From positions 1 to 42,130 of the forward strand of contig CAKZOX010000210.1 in the NCBI GenBank assembly GCA_937138295.1: a stretch of DNA of 42,130 bases, read 5' to 3'. Below, in pieces: positions 34,156-42,130 of this stretch (within the stretch, counting starts at the first letter, position 1; each line of letters begins with the position of its first letter). The notes below the pieces were generated by a model. It saw nothing but the letters and a program-made list of their open reading frames with translations. It was not told the origin of the DNA and did not search any database. The position numbers were made by a program, and so were the translations under genes. Source of the DNA: an uncultured Campylobacteraceae bacterium (GTDB lineage: Bacteria; Campylobacterota; Campylobacteria; Campylobacterales; Arcobacteraceae).

Positions 34156-35193
34156 ATGAGTATGAGTCAAGAAGAAATTGAAGCTTTGATGAATGGTCTT
34201 GATATATCTGAAGAGGAAGAGACAACTGAAGAAGCACAAGATGAAACACTTTCAATGGAAGAGATTGAAAATTTAGTTTCACAATCTCAAGATGATAATG
34301 AAGAATCAAATAATTTAAGTGAAGATAGTAGTGATGATGAAGAGTTTGATATAGACTCTTTAGTAAATGAATTTTCAAACGATGAAAATGAAGAATCTTC
34401 TGAAGAGATAAGTAATGATGAAATTGATGATTTAATTAATTCTCAAAGTTTAGAAGTATCTAATGAGTCATTAGAAGATTTGGTTGGAGTTGTAAATGAA
34501 ATAGATTCGTCAAGTAATGATGATACTGAAGATATTTTAGGAAATAATGAAGAACTTTCTCTTGAAGAAGAAATTACAAAAACAGAAACTCCAAGTCAAA
34601 GTAAAAATGAATCTGACGACCATTTTAAAAACTGGGCAGATAATCAAATTAATGAAGGGAAAATTCCTATTCCAGCTGAAAACGATGCAAAAGTTGTAAA
34701 TCAATTAACTCAAGTAGCAAATGATTCTGAAGAAAAAGTATCTCAAATCTTTGATGTTTTAAGTTCTACATTAGATACAAATAATGAAATTAGAGGTATC
34801 TTGGCTCATACTACAGAGGTACTTGAATCTCAAAAAAAATTAATGGAAACATTAAGTGTTAAATTTCCTAATGTTAATGTATTTTCTTCAAATCTTAATG
34901 AAATTCAATCTTTAAATGGTGATATTGATAATATCAATAATCATTTAATGAATGAAGACAACCAGATATTCCAAGCTATGGAACTAATGCAATTTAATGA
35001 TATTAATAGACAAAAAATTGAAAGAGTAATGTCTGTTATTAGGAAATTATCTATATATTTAAACAACCTTTTTGAAGATGAAGGTTCTAAAGAAGATATT
35101 GTTGTTGCAAAACATATTCATGGTGATGATAATGAAATCGTAGATGGTGATGATTTAGAAAAACTTATTGATGAATTCAATAAGAGAGTATAA
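34156..35193 (+). CDS. cheZ: CheZ-type CheY phosphatase with long acidic N-terminus
   Basis: A 345-residue protein. The C-terminal helical part (about 165-310) matches CheZ: QFNDINRQKIERVMSVI aligns with the E. coli catalytic helix DFQDLTGQVIKRMMDVI, giving D282 and Q286 as the catalytic pair that dephosphorylates CheY. The acidic N-terminal half carries several copies of a short motif like the FliM/FliY CheY-docking peptide: SQEEIEALM at 4-12, SMEEIENLV at 33-41, SNDEIDDLI at 86-94 and a weaker SNESLEDLV at 102-110. It lies between cheY and flgF. It belongs to the distant CheZ branch known from Helicobacter (HP0170) by motif, not by search. Confidence 0.8.
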   Translation: MSMSQEEIEALMNGLDISEEEETTEEAQDETLSMEEIENLVSQSQDDNEESNNLSEDSSDDEEFDIDSLVNEFSNDENEESSEEISNDEIDDLINSQSLEVSNESLEDLVGVVNEIDSSSNDDTEDILGNNEELSLEEEITKTETPSQSKNESDDHFKNWADNQINEGKIPIPAENDAKVVNQLTQVANDSEEKVSQIFDVLSSTLDTNNEIRGILAHTTEVLESQKKLMETLSVKFPNVNVFSSNLNEIQSLNGDIDNINNHLMNEDNQIFQAMELMQFNDINRQKIERVMSVIRKLSIYLNNLFEDEGSKEDIVVAKHIHGDDNEIVDGDDLEKLIDEFNKRV

Positions 35194-35208
35194 AAGTAGG
35201 AGAACAAT

Positions 35209-35928
35209 ATGAATCAAGGTGTATATCCATTAGCTGCTTCTATGGTAAATCAAGTTAATAGACTTGATATGATAAGTAATAATTTAGCTAATATGAATTC
35301 TTTTGGCTTTAAACAAGAAGCTATGGTAGAAGGGACTTTTAACAAATATCTTGAAAAAGAAAATGCAAGTAGAAATGTTAATAGTGAAAATAGAATTTTA
35401 AATGATATACCTAAATTAAGTGCAAAATATATAGACCAAACGAATGGTCCAATTGTTCAAACACAAAATGAGTTAGATTTTTCTTTAAATAAACCAGATC
35501 TGTTTTTTAAAGTTCAAGATCAAAATGGTGATATAGTTTACACTAGAAATGGTGCGTTTAAGTCAAGTGATGGTTTTTTATCTGACGCCTTTGGAAATAC
35601 AGTATTAAATGCTGACAATGAACCAATTGTTTTAGAAGGTAATATAGCTGAAAATTTAGGAATAGTAAGAATTGATTTTCAAAACCTTGAAGCATTAGGT
35701 GAAAGTAAGTATATGCTAAAGCCAAATACAAATATTGAAGAAATTATGGCTGATCCTATTACTTTTGTGAATCAAGGTAGTGTAGAAAAATCAAATGTAA
35801 ATCCTGTTAGAGCTATGGTTGATTTAATTGATGCTCAAAGAAGATTCGAGCAATCGCAAAAAGCAATTACTACTATTGACCAATTAAATGGTAGTCTAAT
35901 TGAAAAAATTGGAAGTAATACTAAATAA
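35209..35928 (+). CDS. flgF: Flagellar rod protein FlgF-like
   Basis: A 239-residue flagellar basal-body rod protein. It has the N-terminal rod motif SNNLANMNSFGFKQEAM, a central YTRNGAFKSSDGFL and the C-terminal SNVNPVRAMVDLIDAQRRFE. Length and sequence suit FlgF (proximal rod), sometimes annotated flgG2 in this phylum. AGGAG precedes the ATG. Its stop overlaps the flgB start in TAATG. Confidence 0.85.
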   Translation: MNQGVYPLAASMVNQVNRLDMISNNLANMNSFGFKQEAMVEGTFNKYLEKENASRNVNSENRILNDIPKLSAKYIDQTNGPIVQTQNELDFSLNKPDLFFKVQDQNGDIVYTRNGAFKSSDGFLSDAFGNTVLNADNEPIVLEGNIAENLGIVRIDFQNLEALGESKYMLKPNTNIEEIMADPITFVNQGSVEKSNVNPVRAMVDLIDAQRRFEQSQKAITTIDQLNGSLIEKIGSNTK

Positions 35929-36341
35929 TGGAAGCAAGTTCAGTAACAAATTTACTATTCAAAAATCTTAATTTTAGAGGTGAAAGACAAAAAGTAATCT
36001 CTAGTAATATAGCTAATATCAATACTCCTGGATATAAAACTCAAGAATTGGTATTCAATGATGAAATGAAAAAAGCAAATGAAAATATGCAAGTAAAGTT
36101 ACAACTTAGTCAAACAAATAATAATCATTTACCAATTGCTTCAAATGTAAATGATAAAAATTTATATAAAGCTGTTGAAATAAAAGGTTTAAAAGAACAA
36201 AATGACGGAAATAATGTAAACTTAGATTCTCAAATGGCTGAAATGTCAAAAAATAAAATGTTGTTTGATGCAATTCAATCTTCTATAAAAAAAGATTCAA
36301 GACTATTTAGATCTGTAATTGAATCTTCATCAAAAAATTAA
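35928..36341 (+). CDS. flgB: Flagellar proximal rod protein FlgB
   Basis: A 137-residue rod protein, normal for FlgB. It contains VISSNIANINTPGYKTQE near the N-terminus and a C-terminal NVNLDSQMAEMSKNKMLFDA segment that is typical of FlgB. Translation is coupled to flgF by a one-base stop/start overlap. flgC and fliE, its usual partners in this phylum, are not next to it. Confidence 0.92.
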   Translation: MEASSVTNLLFKNLNFRGERQKVISSNIANINTPGYKTQELVFNDEMKKANENMQVKLQLSQTNNNHLPIASNVNDKNLYKAVEIKGLKEQNDGNNVNLDSQMAEMSKNKMLFDAIQSSIKKDSRLFRSVIESSSKN

Positions 36342-36359
36342 TATAAGGCCTCATAAGTA

Positions 36360-38063
36360 ATGGATCAACTTCTTAAATTTATTAATAATTTAAATACTGC
36401 ACAAAGAGCTGTAATATTAGGAGGATTCTCATTATTACTTATATTTTTAATTGGACTATTAATATTTAGTAATATTAAAGCTGAAGATAAAAAACTAAGC
36501 TACACAATAGCAACTAATCTTACAAAATCACAAGTAATGTCTGCAAGTAGTGAACTTGAAGCTTCTGGAGTACCATTTTCTGTAGTTGGGTCAGGTGATA
36601 ATTTAACATTAAAAACATCAAAAGATTTTGTAAATATTGCAAAAATAAAACTTGTTACTAGTGAAGGTGCTACAAGTCAACATGTTGGTTGGGAAATATT
36701 TGAAAAGTCATCATTAGGAACTACAAACTTTGAAAATAAAGTTAAATATCTTAGAGCCCTTGAAGGAGAGCTTTCTAGATCTTTAGAATCTCTATCAAAT
36801 GTTATAAAGGCAAATGTAAAAATTGCTATTCCAAAAGAAACAATTTTTGTTGAAAAAAGAGTTGATCCTACAGCATCTGCTGTTTTAAATTTAAGACAAG
36901 GTGTATATTTAACTCAAAAACAAATTAATGGTATCAAGAATTTTATTGCTAGTGCAATTCCAAATTTAAAAGAAGAAAATATTCAGCTTATTGATCAAGA
37001 TGGGACACTTTTAGAAAGAACAGAAGAGGATGTGAATTCACAAAAATCATATGTTCAAGAAAAATATAAGCAAAAAGTTGAAAATGATTTTGAAAGAAAA
37101 ATAATAGCTTTACTTGAGCCATTTGTTGGTAATGAAAGAGTTGTAGCAAAAGTCTCTGTTAATATGGATTTTATGAGTAGAAATATTGAAGAAGAGATAT
37201 TTCAACCAGAAGGTACTGTAAGATCTCAACAGGTTATTGAAAATGTTTCAGCATCTCAAGGTACTAGTGGTGAACAAAATGGTGTTGCTGGTGTTGAGGG
37301 CAATATTGAAGATAATGCAAATAATACAAATGGTACTACAAGTTCAAGTAATGAGGGTACAAACACAGTTACTAATTATGAAATATCTAAGAAAATAATT
37401 AGACAACAAGATAATAACTATTCTAAAATAAATAAAATATCAGCTGCAGTTACATTTGATAGTACTGTATTAGAAAATGTTGATAATAAAGAACAATTTC
37501 TACAATCAATTACTCAAGTAGTTCAAGATACAATTGGATATGACCAAACAAGAGGGGATACAATTACTGTTAAAGATTTTAAATTTATAAACTTAACACC
37601 TGTATCTCAAACAAATTTAGATGAAAATGGAGAACCTGTTGTTGCATCTGAATCTAGTACTGATACACTAGGAATGGTAAAAACTATTCTTCAAGAGTTT
37701 GGGACATATATTCAATATATTATTGCAGGTATAATACTGTTAGTATTTTATAAGAAATTTATAGCAAATCATCAAGTTGTAATACAAGGTGGTACAACAA
37801 CTGATCCTAATAATCCAAATGCTAAAGTTGATATTGGAGATGTTGGATATGAAGATGAATATAATATTGAAGATGCAAAAGGTAGATTAAAGAGTAAAAT
37901 TAAAAGCCAGATTATGAATAATATTGAAGGTTTAGATGAAGAAAGTGCAGCTAAATATGAAATTTTAATTGAAGAGTTAGATAAGCAGGTTCAAAACAGT
38001 CCAGGAGAAGTAGCTCAAATGATAGAACTACTACTTGCTGAAGGTAATAAAAATTTTAAGTAG
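36360..38063 (+). CDS. fliF: Flagellar MS-ring protein FliF
   Basis: A 567-residue inner-membrane protein that forms the MS ring, the base of the flagellar motor and export gate housing. Transmembrane helices lie near 18-40 and 447-465. The conserved KVKYLRALEGELSRSL, IPKETIFVEKR and ASAVLNLRQG motifs are in the periplasmic part. A low-complexity N/G/T-rich insert (about 305-330) is typical of the variable loop. The cytoplasmic tail binds FliG, encoded 8 nt downstream. Confidence 0.95.
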   Translation: MDQLLKFINNLNTAQRAVILGGFSLLLIFLIGLLIFSNIKAEDKKLSYTIATNLTKSQVMSASSELEASGVPFSVVGSGDNLTLKTSKDFVNIAKIKLVTSEGATSQHVGWEIFEKSSLGTTNFENKVKYLRALEGELSRSLESLSNVIKANVKIAIPKETIFVEKRVDPTASAVLNLRQGVYLTQKQINGIKNFIASAIPNLKEENIQLIDQDGTLLERTEEDVNSQKSYVQEKYKQKVENDFERKIIALLEPFVGNERVVAKVSVNMDFMSRNIEEEIFQPEGTVRSQQVIENVSASQGTSGEQNGVAGVEGNIEDNANNTNGTTSSSNEGTNTVTNYEISKKIIRQQDNNYSKINKISAAVTFDSTVLENVDNKEQFLQSITQVVQDTIGYDQTRGDTITVKDFKFINLTPVSQTNLDENGEPVVASESSTDTLGMVKTILQEFGTYIQYIIAGIILLVFYKKFIANHQVVIQGGTTTDPNNPNAKVDIGDVGYEDEYNIEDAKGRLKSKIKSQIMNNIEGLDEESAAKYEILIEELDKQVQNSPGEVAQMIELLLAEGNKNFK

Positions 38064-38071
38064 GATAGATT

Positions 38072-39073
38072 ATGTCAGATAAAAGTGAATTAATTAAAGG
38101 TCTATCTATGATGGATAAAGTAGCTAGATTTATGGTTCTTATTGGGGAAGATGCTACTGTAAAAATTTTTCAACATTTACCAAAAAATTTAGTTGAAGAT
38201 ATATCTACTGCTATTACACAAATTCAATCTGTAAATAAAGATGAATCCTTAGCTATACTTGAAGAATTTCATTTATATACTAAATCAAAAGGCTTTATAT
38301 CTTCTGGTGGTTTTGAATATGCGAGGGAAATTTTATATAAATCTTTAGGTAAAAGTGAAGCAGATGAGGTTCTTAGAAAACTATCTAAATTAAGGATGGC
38401 TTCTCAAAGTTTTGCATACTTAGATTCAATTAATCCTAAACAATTATCAGACTTTATTAAAGATGAATCACCCCATACAATTGCTGTAGTTTTATCTCAT
38501 ATGGATGCAACAAAATCTGCTCAAGTATTAATGGAATTAGATGAAGCTATCAAAGTTAAAGTTACCATGCAAATAGCAACTATTAAAGATGTATCACCTG
38601 ATGTAGTAAGAACTATATCTCAAGTTCTTGAAAAAAAACTTCAATCATTGTTATCATCTATTGTTGATGTTGGTGGAGTTAAAGTTGTTGCTGATATGTT
38701 AAATAGAGTTGGTCCAAAATCTCAAGATATTCTAAAAAATATTAATGGTATTGATACAGCATTAGCAAGTAAAATTAAAGAGAATATGTTCGTATTTGAA
38801 GATTTATTAAATTTAGATACAGAATATGTAATGAAAATTTTACAAAATGTAGATGCAGGTGATGTTGCAGTTGCTATGAAAAATGCACCTGAAGAAGATA
38901 TGGAAAAAGTTACTAGTGCAATGTCACAAAGAGCAAGAGATAGATTCCTTGAAGAGTTTGAAATGCTTAATAAGGTTAAAATCAAAGATATTGAAGCTGC
39001 ACAAAGAAAAATGCTTGATGTTGCTCAAAAAATGATTGAAGATGGAATAATAGATAGGGATATGGACGAATAA
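38072..39073 (+). CDS. fliG: Flagellar motor switch protein FliG
   Basis: A 333-residue C-ring protein that links the MS ring to FliM and contacts the stator. Conserved features include the middle-domain ESPHTIAVVLSHM and the C-terminal MFVFEDLLNLD, where the charged torque helix lies. Its stop shares a base with the fliH start (TAATG). Confidence 0.95.
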   Translation: MSDKSELIKGLSMMDKVARFMVLIGEDATVKIFQHLPKNLVEDISTAITQIQSVNKDESLAILEEFHLYTKSKGFISSGGFEYAREILYKSLGKSEADEVLRKLSKLRMASQSFAYLDSINPKQLSDFIKDESPHTIAVVLSHMDATKSAQVLMELDEAIKVKVTMQIATIKDVSPDVVRTISQVLEKKLQSLLSSIVDVGGVKVVADMLNRVGPKSQDILKNINGIDTALASKIKENMFVFEDLLNLDTEYVMKILQNVDAGDVAVAMKNAPEEDMEKVTSAMSQRARDRFLEEFEMLNKVKIKDIEAAQRKMLDVAQKMIEDGIIDRDMDE

Positions 39074-39735
39074 TGGCTACAAATAATGTTTACTCAAATG
39101 CAAAGATTTTAAATAGTTCAGATCAAGTCCAAGATTACCAACTTGGAACATTTTCTAATAGTTCTGCAAACGAAGAACAAAGTGAATTTAAAGAAACAAA
39201 ATTAATTAGACCAACTGAAGTTCAGTCAAATGATGGATTGATGAATGAGATTAAAAATCTTAGTAATCAAATAAATCAAATAAATCTAAAAATCACAAAT
39301 ATAGAAAATGATGGTATAAAAGGTAAAGATATTGATGCTCAAGTAATACAAGCAATTAAAGATCTTAAACATTATGCTGCATTTTTTGAACAAGCAACTT
39401 TTCAAATGGAAACAAAACTTTTAAAGACTTCCATTTCAATTGCTCAAAAGATCATTTCTGTTGAAATTGGTGAAAATTCTGCAAAAATTGCTGCCCAAAC
39501 TATAACTCATATTATGGAAAAAATTAAAACTGCTTCAAAAATAAAGATACATCTTAATCCAAAAGATTATGAGATTTTAAAAGATCAACTTAACTTAGAA
39601 CCCTTCATAGAACTACATCAAGATGCAAATGTTGCAGCGGGTGGAGTTGTAATTGCAAGTGACTTAGGAAACTTTGATGGTAATATTGAATCAAAAGTTT
39701 CTTCAATGCTTGAATCCCTTGATAATGTAATGTAA
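39073..39735 (+). CDS. fliH: Flagellar export ATPase regulator FliH
   Basis: A 220-residue protein that fits FliH: a variable N-terminal half, a coiled coil, and a C-terminal domain with KIISVEIGENSAKIAAQTI and KIHLNPKDYEILKDQL, which binds the ATPase FliI in known systems. It overlaps fliG by one base. fliI itself is not in the window, so the ATPase must be encoded elsewhere. Confidence 0.85.
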   Translation: MATNNVYSNAKILNSSDQVQDYQLGTFSNSSANEEQSEFKETKLIRPTEVQSNDGLMNEIKNLSNQINQINLKITNIENDGIKGKDIDAQVIQAIKDLKHYAAFFEQATFQMETKLLKTSISIAQKIISVEIGENSAKIAAQTITHIMEKIKTASKIKIHLNPKDYEILKDQLNLEPFIELHQDANVAAGGVVIASDLGNFDGNIESKVSSMLESLDNVM

Positions 39736-39776
39736 ATAATATTTATTTTTTATTTTGTAATTAGTATCTTTTATGA

Positions 39777-39782
39777 TATAAT
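39777..39782 (+). promoter_or_regulatory. Internal -10 box before fliN
   Basis: A TATAAT lies 34 nt before the fliN start in the 80-nt gap after fliH. It suggests that fliN, flgD and the hook gene can be transcribed separately. Confidence 0.5.
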
Positions 39783-39815
39783 GAATGTTAATAGATATTA
39801 TCGTAAAGATTACAT

Positions 39816-40103
39816 ATGGAAATAACTGAAAGAACTTATGATTTATTAGTAGATACAGAGATTGTAGTAGATGTTAATTTAGGCACTACAGAAATCTCAA
39901 TTGAAGAGTTTTTAAAATTAAGCGAAGGTGATATTATATCTTTGCAAAAGCCAGCAGGTTCTGGTGGCGACATATATGTAAACTCAAGAATAATAGGTAC
40001 AGGCGATATAATAGTTATCGATGAAAAACTAGCTGTTAGAATACTAGATGCAATGAATTCTGATAGTGTAGTTAAATACTTCTTTGAAGAAAGCTCAAAT
40101 TAG
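39816..40103 (+). CDS. fliN: Flagellar switch protein FliN
   Basis: A 95-residue protein consisting of one SpoA domain, as in FliN of the C-ring. Typical stretches are LLVDTEIVVDVNLGTTEISI, LKLSEGDIISLQKPAG and DIIVIDEKLAVRI. It lacks the longer N-terminus of FliY. Its start has no strong Shine-Dalgarno. flgD follows after 9 nt. Confidence 0.9.
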   Translation: MEITERTYDLLVDTEIVVDVNLGTTEISIEEFLKLSEGDIISLQKPAGSGGDIYVNSRIIGTGDIIVIDEKLAVRILDAMNSDSVVKYFFEESSN

Positions 40104-40112
40104 GAGAGTATT

Positions 40113-40796
40113 ATGGCAACAGTAGATAATGTTTCAGTTTCAAGTGCTGTTGGAGTTGATGGTAATAGCTTCACAACTTCAATCGCTAATGATCAACTAA
40201 CAAATGAAGACTTTTTAAAACTTATGATTCAAGAGTTAAAGCTACAGGATCCAACAAAACCTATGGATTCTCAACAAATGCTTGCTACTCAAATGCAAAT
40301 GTCGACTATTGACACAAATCAACAAATGCTTGCAGCAATGAACAATTTAAGTAATGCTTATACTCAAAGTTCATTAGCTAGTGCTTCAAATATTATTGGA
40401 AAAAATATAGAAGATGGAAATATTTCAGATTCTGGAGTTAATAAAGCATATACAGTAAGATCTGTGGAAAATTATGATGGAGTAACTCAAGTTGTTGCCC
40501 AAGAGATTTTATATATGGAAGATAAAATTATGATGACTAATGAAGACGGTAGTACTTCTTATGTTGATTATGATGTTGATGGTTCGATTATTGGTCCAGA
40601 TGGAGAATTGACAGGATATAAAGTTGCTTTACAAAATGTAGGGGAACCTTTAATAAATAATGGAGAATTAGTAATCTTAGATGAAACTAATGATCAAGTT
40701 TCAGATCATCCTTATGTATTAAGTGGTGTAACTGGTCCTGTGTATTCAGATGTTTTAACTACATTACCATTTGAATCTATTCAGAAAATATTCTAA
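40113..40796 (+). CDS. flgD: Flagellar hook assembly protein FlgD
   Basis: A 227-residue hook-cap protein needed for hook polymerisation. The N-terminal signature LTNEDFLKLMIQELKLQDPT followed by KPMDSQQMLATQMQ is diagnostic. The C-terminal part has the fibronectin/tudor-like region seen in the family. AGGAG precedes the ATG, and the hook gene begins 11 nt after its stop. Confidence 0.93.
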   Translation: MATVDNVSVSSAVGVDGNSFTTSIANDQLTNEDFLKLMIQELKLQDPTKPMDSQQMLATQMQMSTIDTNQQMLAAMNNLSNAYTQSSLASASNIIGKNIEDGNISDSGVNKAYTVRSVENYDGVTQVVAQEILYMEDKIMMTNEDGSTSYVDYDVDGSIIGPDGELTGYKVALQNVGEPLINNGELVILDETNDQVSDHPYVLSGVTGPVYSDVLTTLPFESIQKIF

Positions 40797-40807
40797 AAGG
40801 ATAAACA

Positions 40808-42130
40808 ATGATTGGTGCTATTTGGAATGGACATATTGGATTAAATGTATTTGATAAAGCAATAGCAATTGAATCAAATAATATATCTAATACAACAACA
40901 GTAGCAAACAAGTTAGATGTTGTTAGTTTTCAAGATATGTTTTATGATCAAAGAGGTTTTGGTAATGGAGTAGAACTTGACACTGTTACAAAAATCTTCA
41001 CTCAAGGTGAACTCCAAGTTACTAATGTAGCAACTGATGTGGCTATTGAAGGTAAAGGTTTTTTTGTAGTAGAAGATTTAGTTACAAATAATTTATATTA
41101 TACTCGAGCTGGAGATTTCCAAAAAAATGGTGAATCATTTTTGGAAACACAACAAGGAATGCTTGTAAAAGGTTTAAGTCCTCAGGAAAAAGAAATAGTT
41201 TCAACAGATGAAAATGTAGATAAATTTAATAATGACTATTCAAATTTTGTAACATCAATTAATTTAGAAGTAGAAGATAGTTTAAGTAATGTGAATATTA
41301 AAACTACAAATTACAATGAAACAGCAATAGATGATAATTTAGATTTAAGTGGAAACAATTACAAAACAGCAAGTTCCAAATTAGTTGATACTGAATTGTT
41401 AAAAGTTGATTTCATTGAAAAACTTAGTTTATTAAGTTCAAACCCTACAACTGAAAGTGTATCATCTACTACTCAGATTTCAAAAGTTGATTTTTCAAAT
41501 AATTTGTCACAATTAAATGATGAAAATGATTACTTAAGCATTACTTTAGAGGGCAATGTTATTAGACAAAATTTTACAGGGAATTTGGAGGAAACATTAA
41601 ATTTACTTTCTGATAAAATTTCTAATACTCCTGGTTTTAATTCAGTTAGTGATATAACTGAAGGTAGTTTAAATATTGAGAATATAGTATTAGGAGACAA
41701 GTTTAATTTAACTGATGCAACAGTAAATGGACAGTTTGTTTCTGTTTTAAATATCCAAGAAGCTACATTGGGGTCAGGTTTGGCAATGGTAGATAGTGCT
41801 AGACAAGCTTTTATTGAATCTGTTCAAGATGCTGGTGGTGAGTATTTAGAAATAACAAATACTTTGACAACAGAAAATATAGATACTTTAACCCTAGAAA
41901 ATATTAATCTAAATTTAAACGATTTAGAATTATATGAAAATTCATTTGGAAAGTTAGAAATTGACAATGACGGATATGTATTTTTAGTTGAAGATTCTAA
42001 TAGATTTTTAATAAGTAAACTACAAACGGCAGCATTTACAAATGAACAAGGACTAAATCCATTAGGAAGTAATATATTTGCTGCAACAAAAGATTCAGGT
42101 GATCCTTTTAATGCTGATTCCCTAAATACT
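40808..42130 (+). CDS. flgE: Flagellar hook protein FlgE-like, partial
   Basis: An open frame of 441 codons that runs off the right edge. It begins MIGAIWNGHIGLNVFDKA and has ESNNISNTTTVANKLDVVSF in place of the usual NNIANxNTxGFK rod motif, then NVATDVAIEGKGFFVVED and YYTRAGDFQKNG, which are typical of hook and rod proteins. Position after flgD supports a hook subunit. The N-terminal motif is atypical, so a minor hook-like or hook-filament protein is possible. AAGGAT precedes the ATG. The C-terminus is outside the window. Confidence 0.8.
   Translation, partial: MIGAIWNGHIGLNVFDKAIAIESNNISNTTTVANKLDVVSFQDMFYDQRGFGNGVELDTVTKIFTQGELQVTNVATDVAIEGKGFFVVEDLVTNNLYYTRAGDFQKNGESFLETQQGMLVKGLSPQEKEIVSTDENVDKFNNDYSNFVTSINLEVEDSLSNVNIKTTNYNETAIDDNLDLSGNNYKTASSKLVDTELLKVDFIEKLSLLSSNPTTESVSSTTQISKVDFSNNLSQLNDENDYLSITLEGNVIRQNFTGNLEETLNLLSDKISNTPGFNSVSDITEGSLNIENIVLGDKFNLTDATVNGQFVSVLNIQEATLGSGLAMVDSARQAFIESVQDAGGEYLEITNTLTTENIDTLTLENINLNLNDLELYENSFGKLEIDNDGYVFLVEDSNRFLISKLQTAAFTNEQGLNPLGSNIFAATKDSGDPFNADSLNT

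Noticed and set aside
34130-34378. Reverse-strand open frame against the start of cheZ
   Set aside because: An antisense shadow of the acidic, low-complexity CheZ tail; no independent support.

Overview
The window is low-GC bacterial DNA with short intergenic gaps, AGA as the dominant arginine codon, A/T-rich -10 boxes of the TATAAT type and many TTG starts. Gene content and order point to a Campylobacterota member close to Arcobacter. The run glyQ / Nif3-like / zinc-ribbon / waaA / RluA-type synthase / ffh / rpsP / khpA / rimM follows the order I recall from Campylobacter jejuni, and the Sox system and flagellar proteins are of the campylobacterotal kind. This placement is inferred from recall and reading, not from a database search.

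Layout. (1) 1-2949: end of rpsL, then rpsG and fusA, each block closed by a strong terminator. (2) 3005-5420: nadK and recN, a repair and cofactor pair. (3) 5630-13325: a sulfur-oxidation cluster in the order soxC, soxD, soxX, soxY, soxZ, soxA, small lipoprotein, terminator, periplasmic rhodanese, soxB. Together these encode the periplasmic multienzyme pathway that oxidises thiosulfate on the SoxYZ carrier, including the SoxCD sulfane dehydrogenase. (4) 13463-18450: a sulfur-flavoured accessory region with a MOSC protein, an exported DsrE-like protein, a reverse-strand rhodanese/metallo-beta-lactamase fusion with a degenerate metal site, an exported alpha/beta hydrolase, a degenerate HD-GYP protein and a second rhodanese paralogous to the one beside soxB. 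(5) 18641-21559: a large chemoreceptor with a duplicated Cache domain, a zinc-binding CZB domain and a C-terminal CheR-type tether. (6) 21681-31246: housekeeping genes for tRNA modification, glycyl-tRNA synthetase, lipid A-KDO transfer, the signal recognition particle and ribosome maturation. (7) 31272-42130: flagellar and chemotaxis genes. On the reverse strand flgG is followed by two coiled-coil genes of unknown role. On the forward strand lie cheY, cheZ, flgF-like, flgB, fliF, fliG, fliH, fliN, flgD and a hook-type gene that runs off the right edge.

No stretch longer than 300 bases lacks a gene. I saw no tRNA, rRNA, insertion sequence, CRISPR array, attachment site or replication origin.

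The observations most worth a second look are the CheZ protein, whose acidic N-terminal half carries several copies of a FliM-like CheY-docking motif; the rhodanese/MBL fusion that has lost its HxHxDH ligands; the HD-GYP protein without its HD ligands; the paired CNGxWCGQ rhodaneses; the overlapping, mutually exclusive hairpins after soxB; and the flgG-linked coiled-coil pair. I did not find a clearly new multi-gene defence or mobile system here.
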